Assembly: GCA_964631325.1 (NCBI GenBank)
Contig: CAZVWJ010000015.1
Coordinates: forward strand, 1-51,438
Length of the DNA stretch: 51,438 nucleotides
Origin: CAZVWJ01 sp964631325
GTDB lineage: Bacteria > T1Sed10-126
Direction of reading: 5' to 3'
Part shown: piece after piece, positions 23,535-31,588 of the stretch
Position numbering within the stretch: the stretch's first letter is position 1
Layout: every line of letters begins with the position of its first letter
Made by a program: the position numbers and the translations under genes
The notes under the pieces: generated by a model
What the model saw: the letters and a program-made list of their open reading frames with translations, nothing else
Databases searched by the model: none
Told to the model about the DNA's origin: nothing

Positions 23535-24977
23535 TTATTCACCGTAGAGGTAATCGATAACGTCCGCTGCGGTGTAGTGGGGATTATTCTCCGAGCCGAG
23601 GGGCAGTTTAACTATCTCGTCGCCGGCGGTAAAAACCTGGCCTTCCCGGCCCCAGGGACGCCGCTGAGCCAGTCCTATGTTGGCAAACAGGCCATTGCAA
23701 AGACAGCCACGTTTCTCCGTTTCCTCCTTTTTTCCGCCTTTGTTCAGATAAGAGGCAACCGGTTCAGCCGGACAGCGGCGTTTTAAATTACAGTCCTCGT
23801 CGAGATAAATTTGCTGGAGGTAGCCGAGTTCACAGACCCGGCGACGATCCTGCATGTTTTCAGGAATGCCCAGGGTGTCCTCCAGTTCAATTACCTTGAA
23901 GGGAAAACCGGTCGGAGAAATCCGACCGTCAGTACGAACGGTAATATTATCCCGGTGAATTTCTCGAATTAATTTTTCATTCCAATCATCCGGGTAATTA
24001 GATTCCTCGGCCAACGAAAACAGGGAGCCAACCTGCACCCCGGACGCGCCGGCCGCGTGAGCTTCTTCCACTTTTTCCGGAGTACCATACCCCCCCGCAA
24101 GGTAGAAAGGATAACCGAGGTCTCTCATTTTATCTAACTGGGCCTCATCCCGTTCACCGTAAATCGGGTTCCCGGCCTCGTTGTATTCCTTGTTCCGCGG
24201 CGGGGCGTTATGTCCCCCCGCAATGGGGTGTTCTACCACAAAACCATTTATCTGGTCCTCGGAAAGCTTGTGGTTTAAAATCCGGGCCAGGGCGTCAGTG
24301 GAAACAATCGGGTAAAAGTCGGGTTTAGGCAGTTCCGGGGGGGAAGGAAGAATATTCGCCGGATCAAGCCGGTAGAAATAATTGTCACGGGGATTGTCAC
24401 AGAGTGATTTATCAACTTCGAGAGTTAAATGGGCCGACTTTCCCACAGCCAGGTTCGCAACCTGTTCCGCTTCCTCGACGGGAATCCCGGCCCCCATAAC
24501 GATCAGGTCTACGTCAGCAAGCATGGCCCCGTAGAGACAGGCCAGGGAATATCTTTTCAATTTACTGAGCAGGTTCATACCGATAATTCCATCGTGGTCC
24601 TGCTTGGCCATATAGACCTCACTAAAGACGGCCGCACATAAAATTTTCTGAAGCCGGGGCGGCGGGCTACAACTATGAATGGGAAGAACTTTATACGGCT
24701 GATCGGGGCCAATACCGTCTTCAACGTAAAACTCATCAATAATTTCTTCGACTATCTCCTGGTCCGGATAATGGCTGAGGGCTTCAATCCGGTTATCAGG
24801 ATCACCGTTCTGCAGTTCCCTGACCATCACGTTATCGAGACAAATACCGGAAATAAGTCCAATCTCTCCCTGGCGGGCGACTGCCCGGGCCAACTCCCAG
24901 CCAGAAACATCAACCCCCAGCCCCCCCTGAATGATATTAGGTTTTGAGGTATGACTTGTTTTGCTCAGTTCAATCAC
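23535..24977 (-). CDS. Nitronate monooxygenase-type flavoenzyme
   Basis: The 480-residue protein is a TIM-barrel FMN enzyme of the 2-nitropropane dioxygenase/nitronate monooxygenase family. FMN-site features include IIQGGLGVDVSGW (about 15-27), DLIVMGAGIPVEEAEQV, EHPIAGGHNAPPRNK with the catalytic-type His, and YLAGGYGTPEKVEEAHAAGASGVQVGS. It is longer than the usual 320-360 residues. A C-terminal extension has several cysteines (RRRVCELGYLQ, NLKRRCPAEP, KRGCLCNGLF) that could bind a metal or iron-sulfur cluster. Many long, anaerobe-type members of the family share this tail. The physiological substrate is unknown; the downstream small Cys-rich gene is the nearest partner. Confidence 0.85.
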   Translation of the reverse strand: MIELSKTSHTSKPNIIQGGLGVDVSGWELARAVARQGEIGLISGICLDNVMVRELQNGDPDNRIEALSHYPDQEIVEEIIDEFYVEDGIGPDQPYKVLPIHSCSPPPRLQKILCAAVFSEVYMAKQDHDGIIGMNLLSKLKRYSLACLYGAMLADVDLIVMGAGIPVEEAEQVANLAVGKSAHLTLEVDKSLCDNPRDNYFYRLDPANILPSPPELPKPDFYPIVSTDALARILNHKLSEDQINGFVVEHPIAGGHNAPPRNKEYNEAGNPIYGERDEAQLDKMRDLGYPFYLAGGYGTPEKVEEAHAAGASGVQVGSLFSLAEESNYPDDWNEKLIREIHRDNITVRTDGRISPTGFPFKVIELEDTLGIPENMQDRRRVCELGYLQQIYLDEDCNLKRRCPAEPVASYLNKGGKKEETEKRGCLCNGLFANIGLAQRRPWGREGQVFTAGDEIVKLPLGSENNPHYTAADVIDYLYGE

Positions 24978-25108
24978 AACCTATCTGGTAGAATTTTTGA
25001 GTTCAGATTCAGTCGTACGAAAAACTTACAAATTGTTGTGTGAAGATTTTGTTGGCAAAATAAAGCGACATTACCAGAGCAGGCGTAAAATTGCAATGCC
25101 CTTTTTCT

Positions 25109-25156
25109 GGATGGCCGGGTCAAGCCCTGGGACGTTTTAAGTTCCCGGCAATGACG
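25109..25156. repeat. Interrupted copy of the short palindromic repeat
   Basis: The left half, GGATGGCCGGGTCAAGCC, and the right half, CCCGGCAATGACG, of the unit seen at 27437-27554 are separated here by about 17 extra bases. The gap 24978-25257 holds nothing else I recognise. Confidence 0.55.
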
Positions 25157-25257
25157 AGCTATGAATAATTCAAGTTGATCAGTAAGAAGCCGGCTAAAAT
25201 TGCTGAACCAACCCGGCCAGCTTGTAGTAATTACAAACTACTTACAACTATAAAATT

Positions 25258-26022
25258 TTAGCCCTCTTGTGGATTATTCTCAACTAAATTAGACAACTGA
25301 TTTAATGTATCAACCGGCAAGGGAAAAACAATCGTGGTCGTCTGCTCGGAAGAAATCTCCGTCAGGGTCTGGAGATATCGAAGTTGAATTCCAATCTCCG
25401 TCTGACCGATAACCTCCGCCGCCTGGTTGAGTTTCTCGGAAGCCTGGTATTCGCCCTTGGCAGCAATAACTTTGGCACGGCGTTCCCGTTCTGCTTCCGC
25501 CTGGCGGGCGATCGCCCGCTGCATTGACTGCGGTAGTTCAACGTTCTTAACTTCTACCGCAGTGACTTTAACTCCCCAGGGATCAGTCTCCTCGTCGATA
25601 ATTTCCTGGAGTTTCTGGTTGATGTGTTCCCGCTCGGAGAGCAGTTGATCCAGCTCCGCCTGGCCAACTACGCTACGCAACGTTGTTTGCGCTATCTGAC
25701 TCGTCGCCTTGTAGTAGTTGTTAACCTGGATGACAGCGTCCTCCGGACTCTTAACTCGAAAATAAACGACGGCGTTAACCTCGACCGGAACGTTGTCGGA
25801 GGTCATAACCTCCTGGGCGGGTACGTCCAGGGTAATAATCCGGAGAGAAATTTTTTCAATAGTTTCGAAAACGGGAATGACATAAATCAACCCCGGGCCA
25901 CGGGCTCCGACCAGCCGCCCGAGCCGGAAGATAACTCCCCGTTCGTATTCCTTGATAATATTTACTCCACTTAATAGCAAAAGAATCAGGACACCGAGAA
26001 AACTGGCTACTGCAATCCACAT
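25258..26022 (-). CDS. Slipin, SPFH/band 7 (stomatin-like) protein
   Basis: Bacterial slipins are membrane-anchored scaffolds that oligomerise and usually pair with an NfeD membrane protease. The 254-residue protein has one N-terminal membrane segment (about 5-24). The SPFH domain follows, with EYERGVIFRLGRLVG (28-42), PGLIYVIPVFE, VPVEVNAVVYFRV and TLRSVVGQAELDQLLSER. A helical region has AIARQAEAERERRAKVIAAKGE, and the end is typical, TTTIVFPLPVDTLNQL. The ATG has AAAGGAG at ideal spacing and follows the nfeD gene by six bases, giving the classic NfeD-slipin pair. Confidence 0.95.
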   Translation of the reverse strand: MWIAVASFLGVLILLLLSGVNIIKEYERGVIFRLGRLVGARGPGLIYVIPVFETIEKISLRIITLDVPAQEVMTSDNVPVEVNAVVYFRVKSPEDAVIQVNNYYKATSQIAQTTLRSVVGQAELDQLLSEREHINQKLQEIIDEETDPWGVKVTAVEVKNVELPQSMQRAIARQAEAERERRAKVIAAKGEYQASEKLNQAAEVIGQTEIGIQLRYLQTLTEISSEQTTTIVFPLPVDTLNQLSNLVENNPQEG

Positions 26023-26028
26023 GACAAA

Positions 26029-27585
26029 TCAGCTCCTTTGGTTAGAAATTGGTTTGACAATTAATTTCTGACGTAGTTGTTCAACCACTTCTATTTCAGT
26101 CCCGGTTTCAAGCTCTCCCCCGGATTCGGACTCCGCCCGCCAGTATTCGCCCCAGACATGGACCATGCCCTCGGGGTTGAGCTTATCCTTAACGACTCCC
26201 TGGCGGGAAACAATAGAATCATCGCCGATAGCGACCGGACTGCGCCAGGTTTTAACCGCTAAATAACCGACCACAAGCACAAAACTTACAGTAGCTATAG
26301 AGACACCGACGACAGCGCCAATAGAGACTCCAAAAGCTTCCGTTTCAAAGAGCATCACCGAACCGAGGATAAAAGAAGCAAGGCCCCCGGTCGTGAGCAC
26401 TCCAAAACTGGGAACAAATATATCCAGCACCATCAAAACCACTCCTAAAATTAACAGACCCAGCCCGGCGTAATTTACCGGCAAAACACTCAGCCCGTAA
26501 AGAGCCAGCAGTAGGCAGATACCACCGGCCGCGGCGCCGAGACCAATTCCCGGGTTGGAAAATTCGTAGATCAGGCCGTAAATTCCGAGGGTGAGAAGGA
26601 TAAAGACAAGGTTTGGATTCAGGATAGTATTCAGGAACTCTTCGCGCCAGGTACGGGAAAGTTCACGCACCGCTCCCGATTCCGGTAAATGTCGAAATTT
26701 ATCGTCAGCCATAGTCAGCCGCCGCCCGCCGATTTTCTCAACTAATTCCGCAACTGTCGGAGCCTGAAGTTCAACGACATTTTTTTGAAGGGCTTCCCGC
26801 GCGGTCAGGGAAAGACTCTCCCTGACAAAATTTTCCGCCACCGTTTCGTTGCGATCACGCTGGCGGGCCATGCTCCGCAACTGCGAGACGGCGTCGTTCA
26901 CCACCTTCTTCTCCATTTCTTCTCCCATCTCCTTCCCCTGCCCTTTTACGGGATGGGCCGCACCAATCCTGGTTCCCTCGGCCATTGACGCCAGGTGCGC
27001 CGAATAAGTGATAAAAACCCCGGCTGAAGCAGCCCGGGCGCCGGCCGGACCAACCCAGACAATTACCGGGACATCACCGTTTAAGATATCCGAGGTCATG
27101 CGGTTCATCGAACTCATCAGGCCCCCGGGGGTATCCAGTTGAATAATTAACCCGGCCGCCGAATCTTCCCGGGTCCGTTTCAGGGCCCGAACGAGATAAT
27201 CAGCGTTGACCGGATTTATCGCCGAGTTGATTTTTATTTTATAGTAAAAATCAGTTGAGTCGGCTTGGGGAGCCGTGTCAGCGGCCAGAGCCGGGGAAAA
27301 GGAGAAAAATAAAAATAAGCCAATAAACAAAAAATACTTACCAAATGAACAAAAAAGATTAGCAAAACTTTCAAGGAAAACCAAAACTTTAATCCGGATG
27401 TAAGTGCAAAAGACCGAAAAACCAGAATTCAAACTGGATTGCCGGGTCAAGCCCGGCAATGACGTTTTAGGTCCTGTAGATTGCCGGGTCGAGCCTGGCA
27501 ATGACGACATAATTCTTAATTTGCTGATTTGTCGGAGCAAGCCTGGCAATGACGACTTATTGGAAAATTGGGAGCGATTAGTCAT
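26029..27585 (-). CDS. NfeD family membrane serine protease
   Basis: The protein combines a ClpP-class serine protease domain, four to five membrane segments and a C-terminal NfeD OB-fold (about the last 65 residues, RQGVVKDKLNPEGMVHVWGE). The nucleophile Ser is in ARAASAGVFITYSAHLA and the catalytic Lys in MEKKVVNDAVSQL. An ATG at 27585 overlaps the trpA stop and has AAGGAA upstream, giving 518 residues. The first 50 residues then translate palindromic repeats (SLPGLLRQ, SLPGSTRQS, SLPGLTRQS). The signal peptide ends at ALAADTAP, so the functional start may be a TTG near 27385. It pairs with the downstream slipin gene. Confidence 0.88.
   Translation of the reverse strand: MTNRSQFSNKSSLPGLLRQISKLRIMSSLPGSTRQSTGPKTSLPGLTRQSSLNSGFSVFCTYIRIKVLVFLESFANLFCSFGKYFLFIGLFLFFSFSPALAADTAPQADSTDFYYKIKINSAINPVNADYLVRALKRTREDSAAGLIIQLDTPGGLMSSMNRMTSDILNGDVPVIVWVGPAGARAASAGVFITYSAHLASMAEGTRIGAAHPVKGQGKEMGEEMEKKVVNDAVSQLRSMARQRDRNETVAENFVRESLSLTAREALQKNVVELQAPTVAELVEKIGGRRLTMADDKFRHLPESGAVRELSRTWREEFLNTILNPNLVFILLTLGIYGLIYEFSNPGIGLGAAAGGICLLLALYGLSVLPVNYAGLGLLILGVVLMVLDIFVPSFGVLTTGGLASFILGSVMLFETEAFGVSIGAVVGVSIATVSFVLVVGYLAVKTWRSPVAIGDDSIVSRQGVVKDKLNPEGMVHVWGEYWRAESESGGELETGTEIEVVEQLRQKLIVKPISNQRS
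27437..27554. repeat. Three tandem-spaced palindromic repeat units
   Basis: Three copies of a roughly 28-base palindromic unit (ATTGCCGGGTCAAGCCCGG core, then CAATGACG) lie at 27437-27464, 27479-27506 and 27526-27554, decaying toward the trpA end. They occupy the trpA/nfeD junction. On the minus strand they read as SLPGxxRQ peptides. Related units lie at 23088 (inside the MITE) and 25109. Confidence 0.8.
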
Positions 27586-28399
27586 ATTCTTTTCCTTCGT
27601 AAGCGTGAAGCGGCTCGGCAAGGTCGGCGATAAACCGGCCGACGGCCTCGTTCATTGCCGGCGGATCGTCGAGGTGTTTTTCAATCCGGTCAATAATGGC
27701 ACTGCCGACGACAACGCCGTGGACGTATTCCAGGTAGGGCTCAATCATCTGGTAATTGGAAACTCCAAACCCGGCCGCGACTGGTAATTCACTGTTTTCT
27801 TTAACCTGCCGGAGACGCTTCTCCAGCCGGGGATCGTATTCAGTCCGGGCCCCGGTTACCCCGGTGACCATGACGTAATAGAGGAAACCGGTGGCCAGTT
27901 GACTCAGCTCGCGGACCCGCTCGGGCGGGGTGGTAGGAGTCGCCAGCAGGACAGTCTCCAGGCCATTGACCGCGGCGTATTCGTAAAAATCCTGTCCTTC
28001 TTCCGGAGGCAGGTCCACGACGAGGACACCGTCTATGCCGGCTTCTACCGCCTGCCTGACGAACTTCTCTTCGCCACGCCGTAAAATCGGATTGTAATAG
28101 GTCATGGCAACTATCGGCAGGGAAAGATCCGTCCGAAGGTCAGCAACGAGCGCAAATATTTTATCCATTTTATAGCCATTCTGCAGACTGCGCCGGACCG
28201 CGGCCTGGATGGTCGGGCCGTCAGCCACCGGGTCACTGAACGGGAGGCCCAGCTCAAGCAGATCAGCCCCATTATCTGCGGCCGTGTATATGAGTTCGCG
28301 GGTTTGCTCGAGGTCGGGATCACCGGCACAGAGATAAGGTAAAAAGAGGCGGCCGCCGTTCGCCGTCCCGGCTTGAAAAGCTTGTTCGATGCGATTCAC
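27578..28399 (-). CDS. trpA: Tryptophan synthase alpha chain
   Basis: TrpA cleaves indole-3-glycerol phosphate to indole, which is channelled to TrpB. The 273 residues match the family. The catalytic Glu lies in LELGLPFSDPVADGPTIQAA (about 46-65) and the second acid in VLVVDLPPEE. Phosphate-binding segments include VTGVTGARTEYDP and VAAGFGVSN. The start codon overlaps the trpB stop by four bases. It is the last tryptophan gene of the cluster, and the NfeD gene begins in an overlapping ATGA-type junction at its stop. Confidence 0.98.
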   Translation of the reverse strand: MNRIEQAFQAGTANGGRLFLPYLCAGDPDLEQTRELIYTAADNGADLLELGLPFSDPVADGPTIQAAVRRSLQNGYKMDKIFALVADLRTDLSLPIVAMTYYNPILRRGEEKFVRQAVEAGIDGVLVVDLPPEEGQDFYEYAAVNGLETVLLATPTTPPERVRELSQLATGFLYYVMVTGVTGARTEYDPRLEKRLRQVKENSELPVAAGFGVSNYQMIEPYLEYVHGVVVGSAIIDRIEKHLDDPPAMNEAVGRFIADLAEPLHAYEGKEYD

Positions 28400-29607
28400 T
28401 GTTCTTCGCCCCCCTCGTCCAGTTCGCGTCCCTCGTATTCAGCCACTTCCAGCACATCCTTGTCGCCGCGACCGGAGAGATTAATAATCACCCGATCACA
28501 ACCGGCGAGCCACTCGGGATTATCGGCAAGATAGCCGAAAACGTGGGCCGGTTCGAGGGCGGGGATAATTCCTTCCAGGGCGGCCAGCAGTTTAAATCCG
28601 GAGATCACCTGTTCATCCTCGGCCGCAACTACCTGCAAACGCCCGGAGTCCTTGAGGTGGGCAAGCTGAGGGCCAACACCGGGATAATCAAGCCCGGCGG
28701 CAATACTGTGGGGGATCTGAACCTGACCCTCCTCGTCGCTCATCAAGTAACTTTTACTGCCGTGAAGAACGCCGGAATCTCCGGCTACCAGGGGGGCGGA
28801 ATGGTGGCCGGTCTCGACTCCTTCCCCGGCTGCTTCCACACCATACAGGTTAATCTCTTCTTCGGAAAGGAAGGGGGTAAACAGGCCCATGGCGTTTGAA
28901 CCGCCACCAACACAGGCAACCAGACCGTCGGGCAGTGAACCGGTCTGCTCCTCAAATTGCTCGCGGGCTTCCTCCCCAATAACCGACTGAAAATCACGAA
29001 CCATGTCGGGATAGGGATAAGGACCAACCACCGAGCCAAGCAAATAATGGGTATTATCAACATTTGTCACCCAGTCCCGGATTGCTTCGTTGGTGGCGTC
29101 CTTGAGGGTGCCCCCGCCGGAAGAAACCGGCTCAACCCGGGCACCAAGCAGTTCCATCCGGTAGACGTTTAGCGACTGCCGTTTAATGTCCTTCTCCCCC
29201 ATGTAGACGATACATTCCTTGTCAAAATAAGCGCAGACAGTGGCGGTGGCGACACCGTGCTGACCGGCGCCGGTTTCAGCGATAATCCGCTCCTTGTCCA
29301 TGCGATCGGCAAGCAGAATCTGACCGATCGCGTTATTTAACTTGTGGGCTCCGGTATGGTTGAGATCCTCCCGTTTCAAAAACACTTCACAGCCAATTTG
29401 TTGAGAGAACTGGGCGGTATAAGTAAGCGGCGTCGGCCGGCCGCTGTATTCCTTTAAAATAGAGCGAAACTCTGCCTGAAAATCAGCATCATCAATGTAT
29501 TTTTCATAAGCTGAAGCAAGTTCTTCGAGCGGAGCGAGCAATGTCTCGGGTACATACTGGCCGCCAAACTCGCCGAAATGTCGATCTTCGTGGTAAGAAA
29601 CAGTCAT
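28396..29607 (-). CDS. trpB: Tryptophan synthase beta chain
   Basis: TrpB condenses indole with serine using PLP. The 403-residue protein starts GEFGGQYVPETLL (about 11-23). It has the PLP lysine in LNHTGAHKLNNAIGQ (about 79-93), the catalytic AETGAGQHGVATAT and the phosphate-cradle CVGGGSNAMGLF. The ending NLSGRGDKDV is typical. This is the TrpA-dependent TrpB1 type. It overlaps trpA by four bases and trpF by four bases, so all three are translationally coupled. Confidence 0.99.
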   Translation of the reverse strand: MTVSYHEDRHFGEFGGQYVPETLLAPLEELASAYEKYIDDADFQAEFRSILKEYSGRPTPLTYTAQFSQQIGCEVFLKREDLNHTGAHKLNNAIGQILLADRMDKERIIAETGAGQHGVATATVCAYFDKECIVYMGEKDIKRQSLNVYRMELLGARVEPVSSGGGTLKDATNEAIRDWVTNVDNTHYLLGSVVGPYPYPDMVRDFQSVIGEEAREQFEEQTGSLPDGLVACVGGGSNAMGLFTPFLSEEEINLYGVEAAGEGVETGHHSAPLVAGDSGVLHGSKSYLMSDEEGQVQIPHSIAAGLDYPGVGPQLAHLKDSGRLQVVAAEDEQVISGFKLLAALEGIIPALEPAHVFGYLADNPEWLAGCDRVIINLSGRGDKDVLEVAEYEGRELDEGGEEQ

Positions 29608-30242
29608 TTATCTTCTCCTGTCAGCGCAAGGTTCTGAAGCAAATTGCGGACGGCGGCAAGATCTTTTTTACCGTCTTTCTCGACACCACTGCACACATCG
29701 ATTCCCCAGGGTTTTACGGCCCGGACAGCCGTTTGAACGTTATCCGGTCGAATTCCGCCGGCGAGGACCAGGGGGGTTTCAACCTGCCACTGGCTAATTT
29801 TCTCCCAGGGAGCCTGCTGGCCGGTCCCACCGTATTTTTCCGGGTGGTAAGCGTCAAGCAGATAGGCCCAGCAATCGAAGCGTTCCAGCCGGTCGGGCGT
29901 GAAATCCTCGTCCACCTGGAAGGCCTTGACCAGCTTTACCCGGGTGGTTCGTAGTTTACGCAGATATTCGGGCGACTCGTCACCGTGCAATTGAATTATA
30001 TCAGGTTCAATTTCCTCCACGTCTTTAAGGATACGATCCACGTCAGAATTCACATAAACCAGGGCAATATCAAGAGTGGAATTAAGCCGCTTTATTATGC
30101 GACAAAGTTCCCGGCCCCGTTTTCTGCTAACATACCGGGGGCTGGGTTTATAGCGGTTCAGGCCAAGCGCCGAAATACCTTCCAACCGGGCCAGTTGCCG
30201 GGCCCGGTCTGCGGAATGGACACCACAAATTTTAGTCCACAT
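29604..30242 (-). CDS. trpF: Phosphoribosylanthranilate isomerase
   Basis: TrpF performs the Amadori rearrangement of phosphoribosylanthranilate. The 212-residue barrel has the catalytic Cys in KICGVHSADRA (4-14) and the general acid Asp in YLLDAYHPEKYGGTG. Other motifs are IIQLHGDESPEYL, LAGGIRPDNV and GIDVCSGVEKDGKKD. SSGVE is more usual than CSGVE, a mild variation. Its start overlaps the end of trpD by 11 bases. In many operons trpC precedes or fuses to trpF; here it does not. Confidence 0.96.
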   Translation of the reverse strand: MWTKICGVHSADRARQLARLEGISALGLNRYKPSPRYVSRKRGRELCRIIKRLNSTLDIALVYVNSDVDRILKDVEEIEPDIIQLHGDESPEYLRKLRTTRVKLVKAFQVDEDFTPDRLERFDCWAYLLDAYHPEKYGGTGQQAPWEKISQWQVETPLVLAGGIRPDNVQTAVRAVKPWGIDVCSGVEKDGKKDLAAVRNLLQNLALTGEDK

Positions 30243-31278
30243 CTAATTCCAGCGCTTTTTGCCGGGTAAAATCAACAAACTCATCGAGAAGATCAGCGGC
30301 CGAACCGTCATCTATATTTTTCCGAGCCAGTTCTACTCCTTCTTTGATATTATCCGCCTGTTCCGCAAGATAAAGCACAGCACCGGCATTAGCACAAACA
30401 ACGTCTTCCACAGGACGGGTTCCCTTACCGGTAAGTAAACGTTCAGCCAGGTGGAGATTCTTTTCTCGGCCACCTCCGGCCAGGTCTTCGATTTCTACCG
30501 GTTCCAGGCCAAAATCAGCCGCTTCCACCTGATCATACTTTATGTCCTCACCGTCAATTTCAGCGTATTTAGTCATCTGACTGAGACTGATTTCATCCAT
30601 CCCGTCCAATCCGTGAACCACAAGGGCTCTTTCCACGCCCAGTTTTTGCAGCGCCTTGGCCACCGGACTGACCCACTCAGGACCAAAGACCCCCAGCAAC
30701 TGGCGGTCGGCAAGCGCCGGATTGGTCAGCGGTCCAAGCAAATTAAAAACTGTACGAACTCCCAGCGATTTGCGGGGACCAATAGCATATTTCATTGCCT
30801 GGTGATAATGGGGAGCAAACATAAAACCGATGCCCACTTCCCGAATACAGTCAGCAACTGCCTCAGGAGGAAGTTCTATCTCTACTCCAAGCGCTTCCAG
30901 GAGATCTGCACTTCCACAACTGCTGGAAACCGAGCGATTTCCGTGCTTGGCCATTTTTGCGCCACCGGCCGCCGCAACAATTGAAGCAAGAGTAGAAATA
31001 TTAAAAGTATCGACTGCATCTCCACCGGTGCCACAGGCATCAATTACCGGTCGGTGTTCAGGTTCAAGTTCAAGCTGGCGGGCGTGGTCCCGCATACTCC
31101 GGGCAAACCCGGCAATTTCTTCGGGCGTCTCACTACGCGCCCGCAGAGCCACCAGCAGTCCCCCAATCTGAGCTTCATCCAGCTCCCCTTCCATTATTTT
31201 ATCCATCCACTCCCGAGCTATTGAAAAACTAAGTTTTTCGCCTCCGATTATTTTCTCCAGCAACTCAGAAAACTCCAT
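30232..31278 (-). CDS. trpD: Anthranilate phosphoribosyltransferase
   Basis: TrpD joins anthranilate and PRPP. The glycine-rich PRPP site DACGTGGDAVDTFNIST and the following AKHGNRSVSSSCGSADLLEALG identify it. The start chosen here (MEFSELLEK) has GGAG nine bases upstream and gives 348 residues; an in-frame ATG five codons earlier (31293) is less well placed. It lies downstream of the inverted-repeat insertion that separates it from trpG, which leaves it as the first tryptophan gene after a possible transcription break. Confidence 0.97.
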   Translation of the reverse strand: MEFSELLEKIIGGEKLSFSIAREWMDKIMEGELDEAQIGGLLVALRARSETPEEIAGFARSMRDHARQLELEPEHRPVIDACGTGGDAVDTFNISTLASIVAAAGGAKMAKHGNRSVSSSCGSADLLEALGVEIELPPEAVADCIREVGIGFMFAPHYHQAMKYAIGPRKSLGVRTVFNLLGPLTNPALADRQLLGVFGPEWVSPVAKALQKLGVERALVVHGLDGMDEISLSQMTKYAEIDGEDIKYDQVEAADFGLEPVEIEDLAGGGREKNLHLAERLLTGKGTRPVEDVVCANAGAVLYLAEQADNIKEGVELARKNIDDGSAADLLDEFVDFTRQKALELDVD

Positions 31279-31375
31279 ATTTTCACACTCCATAATTTAT
31301 TGAGTCCACTCTAAAAAGGTCTCTAACCCCGGTTTTAAATCTCAGAAAGACTTTAAAACCCGTTTTCACTCCCAT

Positions 31376-31466
31376 CTAGTCCCTATCCGAAAAGGTTATA
31401 AAATCTCTTCCCCCTCTCTTTAATTCTCTCCCACCGGGGGAGAGAAGACTTTTCGGAGAGGGGCTA
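31376..31466. repeat. CCGAAAAG-type MITE-like element, copy 1
   Basis: The ends CTAGTCCCTATCCGAAAAG (31376-31394) and CTTTTCGGAGAGGGGCTAA form an imperfect inverted repeat. The enclosed sequence is a CTCTCCC/GGGGGAGAG hairpin region. The same termini and a similar core occur at 42713-42827, so this is a repeat family. Confidence 0.6.
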
Positions 31467-31487
31467 AATAATTCCACGACCACTGTT

Positions 31488-31533
31488 CCAATACTCTAAT
31501 ACTTGAAAAATTTTTCAAGTATTAGAGTATTGG
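31488..31533. repeat. Perfect 46-base palindrome
   Basis: CCAATACTCTAATACTTGAAAAA is followed at once by its exact reverse complement, with no loop. On the minus-strand transcript it would form a very stable hairpin between trpG and trpD. It might attenuate or process the operon mRNA, or be a cruciform-prone insertion. Confidence 0.85.
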
Positions 31534-31588
31534 TCCGCTCTGAAAGCCCTTCCCTCATCGAGGGGGAAGAGTTCTTAGAGTGAACTCT

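Larger units (their letters stand above)
31302..31587. repeat. Inverted-repeat insertion between trpG and trpD
   Basis: Outer arms GAGTCCACTCTAA (31302-31314) and TTAGAGTGAACTC (31575-31587) pair with one mismatch. Within them sit a second inverted pair (TCCGAAAAG at 31386-31394 with CTTTTCGGA at 31449-31457), enclosing CTCTCCCACCGGGGGAGAG, and a perfect 46-base palindrome (31488-31533). A further pair GGTTTTAAA/TTTAAAACC lies near 31334-31363. No ORF is present. The 295-base gap is the only large one in the his-trp array and may be one or more nested non-autonomous elements. Confidence 0.7.

Noticed and set aside
27437..27554. Three spaced repeats considered as a CRISPR array
   Set aside because: The units are palindromic, decay quickly, have spacers of only 14-19 bases and no cas genes are nearby; they belong to a dispersed palindromic repeat family.
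30451..30984. 177-codon plus-strand ORF opposite trpD
   Set aside because: It is antisense to conserved trpD sequence; composition is atypical and no Shine-Dalgarno site is present.
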